From Pseudomonadota bacterium (GTDB lineage: Bacteria > Pseudomonadota > Alphaproteobacteria > Rhodospirillales > Magnetospirillaceae), in assembly GCA_021793155.1 (NCBI GenBank), contig JAJYTF010000014.1, forward strand, positions 62,001 to 126,000: 64,000 nt of DNA, given 5' to 3'. Of this stretch, positions 58,565 to 64,000 are shown in pieces. The notes below the pieces were generated by a model, which was given only the letters and a program-made list of their open reading frames with translations, was not told where the DNA came from and did not search any database. Each line of letters starts with the position of its first letter. Position 1 is the first letter of the stretch. The position numbers and the translations under genes are program-made.

Positions 58565-61423
58565 TCATCCGAGGTTCAGCTTCGAGACAGCATCGGCACA
58601 GCGCGGGCAAAGGCCTTCATGGCCATGCTGGCCCACCTCGGGCAAGACCTTCCAGCAGCGCTGGCATTTTTCTCCTTCCGCCGTGCGGAAGACCACACCC
58701 ACCCCGGGCACGTCGGGCAGGGTGAAGGCGCCGTCCGAAACTTCGCCCACCCTCACCATGATGTCCGAGGTGATGGCAATCTCGGCCAGGTCGAGGCCGG
58801 CCAGCAGCGATGCGTAGTCCGCCGTGACGCTGACCTCCGGCGCCGCCTGCAGGCTGGAACCGATGCGCTTGGCAGCGCGCTCCACCTCCAGCGCGCCCGT
58901 TACCACCCGGCGAAGGTCGCGGATGCCGTGCCACCGGCTGGCCAGTTCCGCGTCGCTCCAATCGGCGGGCAGTTCGGGGAACGGTTCCAGATGGACACTG
59001 CCCTTGGTGCCCGGGTGACGGGCCAGATAGGCCTCCTCGGCGGTGAAGCAGAGGAACGGCGCCAGCCAGCGCGAAAGGCAGGTGAACAACACCGCCATGA
59101 CGGTGCGTGCCGCCCGCCGGCGGGGATCGGACGGATGATCGCAGTAAAGCGAATCCTTGCGGATGTCGAAATAGAAAGCCGACAGGTCGACGGTGCAGAA
59201 ATTGTGAAGCTCGGTGAACAGGCCGTGAAACTGGAAGTCCCGGCAGGCCTGGCGCATCGCCCCGTCCAATTCCACCAGTCGGTGCAGCACCCAACGTTCG
59301 AGTTGCGGCATCTCGTGCACCGGCAACCCTTCGGCCTCGGTGAAGCCGTCCAAGGCGCCGAGCAGGTAGCGAAGCGTGTTGCGCAGCCGGCGGTAGATGT
59401 CGACCTGGGTCTTGATGATCTCCGGTCCGATGCGCAGGTCTTCCGAATAATCAGAACCGACCACCCACAGGCGCAGGATGTCGGCGCCGTACTGGGCCAC
59501 CACTTCCTGCGGCGACACCACATTGCCCAACGATTTGGACATCTTGCGGCCTTCCTCGTCGAGGACGAAGCCGTGGGTCACCACCGCGTCATAGGGCGCC
59601 CGGTCGCGGGTGCCGCAGCTTTCCAGCAGCGAGGAATGAAACCAGCCGCGATGCTGGTCCGAGCCTTCCAGATAAAGCGAGGCCGGCCAGGTCAGGTCCC
59701 AATGGCCCTGCTCGAGAACGAAGCTGTGGGTGCAGCCGGAATCGAACCACACGTCAAGGATGTCGACCACCGGCTCCCAGTCCTCCGGCGCATACCCGTT
59801 GCCGAGGAAGCGCTCGGGCTTCGAGGTGAACCAGGCATCCGCCCCTTCCGCCTCGACGGCGGCGGCGATGCGGTCGATCACCCCCTGGTCGCGCAGGACT
59901 TCGCCGGTGGTGCGGTTGACGAAGACGGTGATCGGCACGCCCCAGGCGCGCTGGCGCGACACGCACCAGTCGGGGCGGCTTTCCACCATCGAATAGATAC
60001 GGTTGCGCCCCTGGGCCGGAACCCAGCGGGTGGCGTCGATCGCGGCCAGGGCCTTGGCCCTGAGATCGTTGGTCTCCATGCTGATGAACCACTGCGGTGT
60101 GGTGCGGAAAATCAGCGGAGCCTTGGACCGCCAGGAATGGGGGTAGCTGTGGACGAGCTTGCCGGAATGGAGCAGGCCGCCGACGCTCTTCATCGCCTCG
60201 ACCATCGGTTTGGCCACCGGCGAATAGTATTTGCCGTCTTTGCCCTGGGCCAGCACCGGCTGGCCGGCGAAGATGGGAACGCCCGCGTGGTAGGTGCCAT
60301 CCGGCAGCACGGTCTCGGGCACGGCGATGCCGTGGGCCTTGCCAAGATGCCAGTCGTCCTCGCCATGGCCGGGCGCGATGTGGACGAAGCCGGTGCCGGT
60401 GTCGGCGGTGACGAATTCGCCGGGCAGCAGCGGCACCGGGAAGGCATAGCCACCTTTGGCGTCGGCATGGGTCTTCAGCGGGTGATGCGCCACCGTCCCG
60501 GCCAAGTCGGCGCCGGCCAGGCTCGCCAGCTCGGTGTAGGCGGCCACCTTGGCGTCGGCCATCACCTGCGGGGCCAAGTCGCGGTTCAGCACCAGCCGTT
60601 CGCCGGGTACCGCCAGGCTGCCCTCGGCCACCGTATCGACTCGAAAGACTCCGTAGGTCATCCCGGCGCCATAGGCGACGGCGCGATTGCCGGGCATGGT
60701 CCAGGGCGTGGTGGTCCAGATGACCACCGAGGCGCCCTCCAGTTCGGGCCGGCTGGCCTGCAACACGGGGAATCGCACCCAGATGGTCACCGAGCTGTGG
60801 TCATGGTATTCCACCTCAGCCTCGGCCAGGGCGGTCTTCTCCACCACCGACCACAGAACCGGCTTGGCGCCCTTGTAAAGGCCGCCGTTCATTACGAACT
60901 TGCCCAGTTCGCGGACGATCTGCGCCTCGGCCCGATAGGCCATGGTGGTGTAGGGATCACCCCAGGCGCCGAGCACGCCGAGGCGCTGGAATTCCTCGCG
61001 CTGGACATTGATCCAGGTCTCGGCGAATTGCCGGCATTCCTTGCGGAATTCGATCGGGTCGACCGCGTCCTTGTCGAGCCCGGCCTCGCGGTAGCGCTCC
61101 TCGATCTTCCATTCGATGGGCAGGCCGTGGCAATCCCAGCCGGGGACGTAGTTGGCGTCCAGACCCAGCATCTGCTGGCAGCGGTTGATCACGTCCTTCA
61201 GGATCTTGTTGAGCGCATGACCGATGTGCAGATGGCCATTGGCATAAGGCGGGCCGTCGTGCAGGACGAATTTCTCGCGGTCCCTGCCCTGCTCGCGCAG
61301 CCGGGCGAACAGATCCATCTCCACCCACCGGGCCAGCAGGCGCGGCTCGAGATCGGGCAGCCCGCCCTTCATCGGGAAGTCGGTCTTGGGCAGGAATACG
61401 GTCGATTTGTAATCCACGGGCAT
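58565..61423 (-). CDS. ileS: Isoleucyl-tRNA synthetase
   Basis: The 952-residue class I synthetase charges tRNA-Ile. HIGH box: GPPYANGHLHIGHALNKIL (about residue 60); KMSKS box: GRKMSKSLGN; editing domain in the middle; C-terminal zinc finger CQRCWKVLPEVGQHGHEGLCPRCADAV. The length is typical. It is transcribed towards lspA, and ribF lies 76 bp upstream on the same strand, a common alphaproteobacterial order. Confidence 0.96.
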   Translation of the reverse strand: MPVDYKSTVFLPKTDFPMKGGLPDLEPRLLARWVEMDLFARLREQGRDREKFVLHDGPPYANGHLHIGHALNKILKDVINRCQQMLGLDANYVPGWDCHGLPIEWKIEERYREAGLDKDAVDPIEFRKECRQFAETWINVQREEFQRLGVLGAWGDPYTTMAYRAEAQIVRELGKFVMNGGLYKGAKPVLWSVVEKTALAEAEVEYHDHSSVTIWVRFPVLQASRPELEGASVVIWTTTPWTMPGNRAVAYGAGMTYGVFRVDTVAEGSLAVPGERLVLNRDLAPQVMADAKVAAYTELASLAGADLAGTVAHHPLKTHADAKGGYAFPVPLLPGEFVTADTGTGFVHIAPGHGEDDWHLGKAHGIAVPETVLPDGTYHAGVPIFAGQPVLAQGKDGKYYSPVAKPMVEAMKSVGGLLHSGKLVHSYPHSWRSKAPLIFRTTPQWFISMETNDLRAKALAAIDATRWVPAQGRNRIYSMVESRPDWCVSRQRAWGVPITVFVNRTTGEVLRDQGVIDRIAAAVEAEGADAWFTSKPERFLGNGYAPEDWEPVVDILDVWFDSGCTHSFVLEQGHWDLTWPASLYLEGSDQHRGWFHSSLLESCGTRDRAPYDAVVTHGFVLDEEGRKMSKSLGNVVSPQEVVAQYGADILRLWVVGSDYSEDLRIGPEIIKTQVDIYRRLRNTLRYLLGALDGFTEAEGLPVHEMPQLERWVLHRLVELDGAMRQACRDFQFHGLFTELHNFCTVDLSAFYFDIRKDSLYCDHPSDPRRRAARTVMAVLFTCLSRWLAPFLCFTAEEAYLARHPGTKGSVHLEPFPELPADWSDAELASRWHGIRDLRRVVTGALEVERAAKRIGSSLQAAPEVSVTADYASLLAGLDLAEIAITSDIMVRVGEVSDGAFTLPDVPGVGVVFRTAEGEKCQRCWKVLPEVGQHGHEGLCPRCADAVSKLNLG

Positions 61424-61499
61424 GATCTTGCTCTTCAGTGCATTGCCATCGCACCCGCGCCTTCTTCGTGAACGGCGGGGCGGAAGGACACAGGACTGG

Positions 61500-62447
61500 T
61501 TATTTCTCAGCGATTCCCAGCAGCCGCCGGGCGGCCTGGCAATCCTCTTCGATCTGGGTTTTCAGGGCGTTGATATCGGGAAACTTGCGCTCGGGACGAA
61601 GGAACTCGACCAGCGCGACGCGCAGATGGCGACCGTAAAGGTCTCCGTCGAAGCCGAACAGATGAACCTCGAGCAACTGGTTCGTCTTGCCGAAGGTAGG
61701 GCGGCTGCCGAAATTGGCAACGCCGGGCAGCCATTGGGTGGCGCCGCCCCGGTCGACCCCGGCGCGGATGGCATAGACGCCGTGCGCCGGATGCAGATAG
61801 TCGGCCATTTCGATATTGGCGGTGGGAAAACCGACGGCATGGCCGCGCCCGTCGCCATGCTCGACCCGCCCCTCGATCTCCCAGTCGCGACCCAGAAGCC
61901 GTGCCGCCTCGTGCGGATGCCCGCTCTGCAGCGCCTCGCGGATGCGGCTGGAGGAATAGACGGCGCCGTCCTCGGCGGTGACCGGACCGATGCAGGTGAC
62001 GCCGAAGACGCCTTGGGCGGCCCTGTCCTTCAGCATCGCCGGATTACCGCGGCGGTCATGGCCGAACGCGTAATCGTAGCCGACCACCAGATGGACCACG
62101 CCCAGGCCCTTGATCAGAACCTCGTCGATGAAATCCTCGGCCGAATGGGCGGCGAACTCCAGGTCGAAATGCTGCATCAGCAGGTAATCGACCCCCAGAG
62201 CCTCGATCAGCCGGGTCTTGATGCGGAATGGGGTCAGCCGGAACGGCGGCAGCGACGGATTGAACACCATGCGCGGATGCGGCTCGAAGCTCATCACGCC
62301 GCAAGCCACCCGCTTTTCGCGAGCGGCCGCCAGGGCGGTGCCGATCACCGTCTGATGGCCCAGATGGACGCCGTCGAAATTGCCAAGCGCGACCACACCG
62401 CCGCGAATGGCAGCCGGCAGTTCGGCGTAATGGCGAAAAATGCGCAT
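61500..62447 (-). CDS. ribF: Bifunctional riboflavin kinase/FAD synthetase
   Basis: The 315-residue RibF makes FMN and FAD. The N-terminal FAD synthetase has ALGNFDGVHLGHQTVI and YDYAFGHDRRGNPAML; the C-terminal kinase has YSSSRIREALQSGHPHEAARLLGRDWEIEGRVEHGDGRGHAVGFPTANIEM and GVANFGSRPTFGKTNQLLEVHLFGFDGDLYG. ATG 62447 starts MRIFRHYAELP; the longer frame to 62546 is not family-like. It precedes ileS. Confidence 0.94.
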   Translation of the reverse strand: MRIFRHYAELPAAIRGGVVALGNFDGVHLGHQTVIGTALAAAREKRVACGVMSFEPHPRMVFNPSLPPFRLTPFRIKTRLIEALGVDYLLMQHFDLEFAAHSAEDFIDEVLIKGLGVVHLVVGYDYAFGHDRRGNPAMLKDRAAQGVFGVTCIGPVTAEDGAVYSSSRIREALQSGHPHEAARLLGRDWEIEGRVEHGDGRGHAVGFPTANIEMADYLHPAHGVYAIRAGVDRGGATQWLPGVANFGSRPTFGKTNQLLEVHLFGFDGDLYGRHLRVALVEFLRPERKFPDINALKTQIEEDCQAARRLLGIAEK

Positions 62448-62527
62448 GGGCGCAAAGATCCTGGAAACCGCAGAGAACGGTAAGGGGTATTCGATTATGT
62501 TGGGAATCGCAACTGTTGCCGCAGGAG

Positions 62528-62561
62528 ATCGTCCTCCCGGTCGCACCGCCGGGAGGACGAT
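62528..62561 (-). terminator. 13-bp perfect stem after the MaoC gene
   Basis: ATCGTCCTCCCGG (62528-62540) and its exact complement (62549-62561) enclose 8 bases, 7 bases after the MaoC stop. No U-tract follows on either strand, so it may act as a Rho-linked barrier or stabilise the mRNA. Confidence 0.5.
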
Positions 62562-62568
62562 GACGGCA

Positions 62569-62997
62569 TCAGCCGCGCGACGGCACCATGATGGTGGCCT
62601 CGCCGTCGATCACCACGGAATTGCCCACCGTGCAGACGGTCTTGAAATTGGCCCGCTTCTTTTCCGGAATCAGCTCGACCAGTTCGACCTTGGCAATCAC
62701 GGTGTCGCCGATCTTCACCGGCCCCTTGAACCGCAGGTTCTGCGAAATGTAGATGCAGCCTGGGCCGGGCAGCTTGGTGCCGAACACCGTGGAAATGAAC
62801 CCCACCGACAGCATGCCGTGGGCGATGCGCCCCTTGAACATGGTCTGCTGGGCGAATTCCTCGTTCAGATGCACCGGGTTGGTATCGCCGGACACACCGG
62901 CGAACAGGACGATATCGGCCTCGGTAATGGTCTTGCCATAGGTCGCCGTCAGGCCCACCGAAAGATCCTCGAAATAGTAGCCGTGCAATCCGTTCAT
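62569..62997 (-). CDS. MaoC-family dehydratase (hot-dog fold)
   Basis: This 142-residue protein resembles R-specific enoyl-CoA hydratases (PhaJ-like): YYFEDLSVGLTATYGKTITEADIVLFAGVSGDTNPVHLNEEFAQ carries the Asp-x4-His catalytic pair (D and H in GDTNPVHLNE), then FKGRIAHGMLSVGFIS and a DTVIAKVELVELIPEKKRANFKTVC end. It hydrates crotonyl-type CoA thioesters or is a regulatory relative. ATG 62997 is used; the longer frame to 63672 is unrelated. Confidence 0.88.
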   Translation of the reverse strand: MNGLHGYYFEDLSVGLTATYGKTITEADIVLFAGVSGDTNPVHLNEEFAQQTMFKGRIAHGMLSVGFISTVFGTKLPGPGCIYISQNLRFKGPVKIGDTVIAKVELVELIPEKKRANFKTVCTVGNSVVIDGEATIMVPSRG

Positions 62998-63132
62998 GGA
63001 TTTCGCTGCCTTTCCTGCTCTATATCCAATAGCGTCCGATAGCCGCCCGGCCGTCCATGCTGCACTGCCCAAGCCGGGCCGGCGGAGTATGCCAGCGGGC
63101 AGTGGGAACGACAACATCGGGAGGACAACCGG

Positions 63133-63420
63133 GTGATTTACCGTCTTGCCGCACTTTCCTTGACGTTGCTGACTTTGGCCGCCTGCTCCGACGATCCCGT
63201 ATGGACCAACGCGGATGTGCCGAGAGCCCGTTGGGGAGCCGACCTGACCGCTTGCCGCCGTCAGGCCGACGATGCCGTCGGCGCACGCTCTTTCGCCGAT
63301 ACCGGCGACGAGCGCACCGGCAATCCGATGACCCTGGTCGACCGCACCGATGATCGCCGGCGCTTCGACGCCTATGTCAGCAGCTGCATGCAGGACCTCG
63401 GCTATCACCGGGTCAAATAG
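63133..63420 (+). CDS. Small lipoprotein
   Basis: This 95-residue protein has a lipobox signal (LALSLTLLTLAACSDD type, cut before the Cys) and the mature helix WGADLTACRRQADDAVGARSFADTGDER, with another cysteine pair (TACRRQ and SSCMQDLGYHRV). GTG 63133 is the start, close to a GGGAGGAC site. Function unknown; it looks like an outer-membrane or periplasmic entericidin-like lipoprotein, but I would not assign it to that family. Its end overlaps the converging alpha-glucosidase gene by 16 bases. Confidence 0.7.
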   Translation: MIYRLAALSLTLLTLAACSDDPVWTNADVPRARWGADLTACRRQADDAVGARSFADTGDERTGNPMTLVDRTDDRRRFDAYVSSCMQDLGYHRVK

Positions 63421-64000
63421 GCAGCGCCCCAAGCGGGCAAAAGGACCTGCCCGCCGACCACGGTCGCCGTGCAGCCATGCGCCTCGACCGGCCTGAACCC
63501 GGCGGCGAGCTCGACGCTCGCCGCTGCACCGGCGCAATTGAACAGGCAGAGCAGCCGCTGTTCGCCGTGCCGCCGTTCGAACGCCAGCACCTCGCCCTCC
63601 ACCGGCAAAAGGTGCAGATCCCCCTGCAGCAAGGCCGGCTGCGTTTTGCGCCAGGCCAGGAACCGCCGACAAAACCGTAAGACCGACTGGGGGTCGGATT
63701 CCTGCCGATCCACCGCCAGCGGCAAATGCTCCTCCGGCACCGGCAGCCAGGGCTCGCCCGTGGTGAACCCGGCATGGGGTTTATCGGCCCGCCACGGCAT
63801 GGGCGTGCGACTGCCGTCGCGCCCCTTGAAGGCCGGCCAGAAGGCCTTGCCGTAGGGATCTCGAAGCGCCTCGAATGGCAGGGAAGCCTCGGTCAGGCCC
63901 AGTTCCTCGCCCTGGTAGATGCTGGCGCTGCCGCGCAAGCTGAGCAGCAGGGCCAACAGCAGCCGGGCGAAGGCTGGGCTGCCATCGCCCCAGCGGCTTG
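63405..64000 (-). CDS. GH13 alpha-glucosidase, 3' end only (partial)
   Basis: The gene enters from the right edge; only the C-terminal part is visible. It has the GH13 GSASIYQGEELGLTEASLPFEALRDPYGKAFWP block and SRTPMPWRADKPHAGFTTGEPWLP. The end is a beta-sandwich C-terminal domain (LLPVEGEVLAFERRHGEQRLLCLFNCAG). These match the oligo-1,6-glucosidase/alpha-glucosidase group (AglA-like). The catalytic Asp and Glu residues are outside the window. Confidence 0.85.
   Translation of the reverse strand, partial: SRWGDGSPAFARLLLALLLSLRGSASIYQGEELGLTEASLPFEALRDPYGKAFWPAFKGRDGSRTPMPWRADKPHAGFTTGEPWLPVPEEHLPLAVDRQESDPQSVLRFCRRFLAWRKTQPALLQGDLHLLPVEGEVLAFERRHGEQRLLCLFNCAGAAASVELAAGFRPVEAHGCTATVVGGQVLLPAWGAAYLTR

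Noticed and set aside
58313-61471. A 1052-residue open frame on the plus strand opposite ileS
   Set aside because: It runs antisense to an unmistakable isoleucyl-tRNA synthetase, has no family likeness and is the kind of long shadow expected in high-GC DNA.
62998-63672. N-terminal extension of the MaoC protein
   Set aside because: No hot-dog-fold likeness; it crosses the lipoprotein gene on the other strand.
1-64000. CRISPR arrays
   Set aside because: I saw no regularly spaced direct repeats with unique spacers; the 22-bp iterons have no spacers and there are only three.

Overview
The window reads as an alphaproteobacterial chromosome, most likely from the Rhodospirillales (Magnetospirillum/Rhodospirillum-like). 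The support is high GC and strong GC3 bias, the neighbourhood maoC-like / ribF / ileS / lspA / DUF3035 lipoprotein / paired M16 peptidases, a waaA-lpxK-lpxL lipid A block, a short psd-pssA pair and a eukaryotic-type NADP-isocitrate dehydrogenase. The assignment is inferred from gene content; I could not run a search.

Left part (1 to about 9.4 kb): a mobile element with a nearly complete IncQ-type (RSF1010-like) plasmid backbone. It has repA (cut by the window edge) and repC, and a candidate oriV made of three 22-bp iterons, an AT-rich tract and two 39-nt inverted ssi-like arms. On the other strand lie mobC and a mobA relaxase fused to a RepB-type primase. The primase has its own ribosome binding site and start inside the fusion, and a mobB gene is buried in another frame of mobA. 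A small toxin-antitoxin pair and a tyrosine recombinase follow. The recombinase sits beside a 45-bp fragment of a tRNA-Arg(CCG) gene, the probable attachment core.

Middle part (9.4 to 19.7 kb): a defence island next to a second integrase. Four minus-strand genes form one apparent operon: AbiEi-like antitoxin, AbiEii-like nucleotidyltransferase toxin, GajA-like OLD ATPase/nuclease and GajB-like UvrD helicase (Gabija). A consensus-like promoter precedes it, its -10 box lying between inverted repeats. A restriction-type helicase gene facing the other way is cut off by an IS701-family insertion sequence. The two ends of that IS carry different 4-bp flanks, and its transposase is frameshifted at a C6 tract. 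About 600 bp with palindromic repeats but no gene follows.

Right part (19.7 kb to the end): ordinary chromosome. In order: DUF3422 protein, tldD, chorismate mutase/gshA/rsmE, ubiA and a methyltransferase, Mut7-C and DUF72 proteins, panD, icd, a LOG-family protein, a LysM protein, psd-pssA, an OmpA-family porin with a clear terminator, an MBL-fold protein and galE. Then comes a short exopolysaccharide export/chain-length/ATPase/kinase group resembling exosortase (XrtA)-linked EPS loci, ending in an asparagine-synthase-like protein whose two active sites look dead. After it: queE-queD-hrpB (queuosine plus helicase), two FlgO-type lipoproteins, the lipid A/Kdo operon, paired M16 peptidases, DUF3035-lspA-ileS-ribF-maoC, and the end of an alpha-glucosidase gene.

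The strongest candidates for something new are the integrated IncQ-like replicon and the fused AbiE-Gabija operon.
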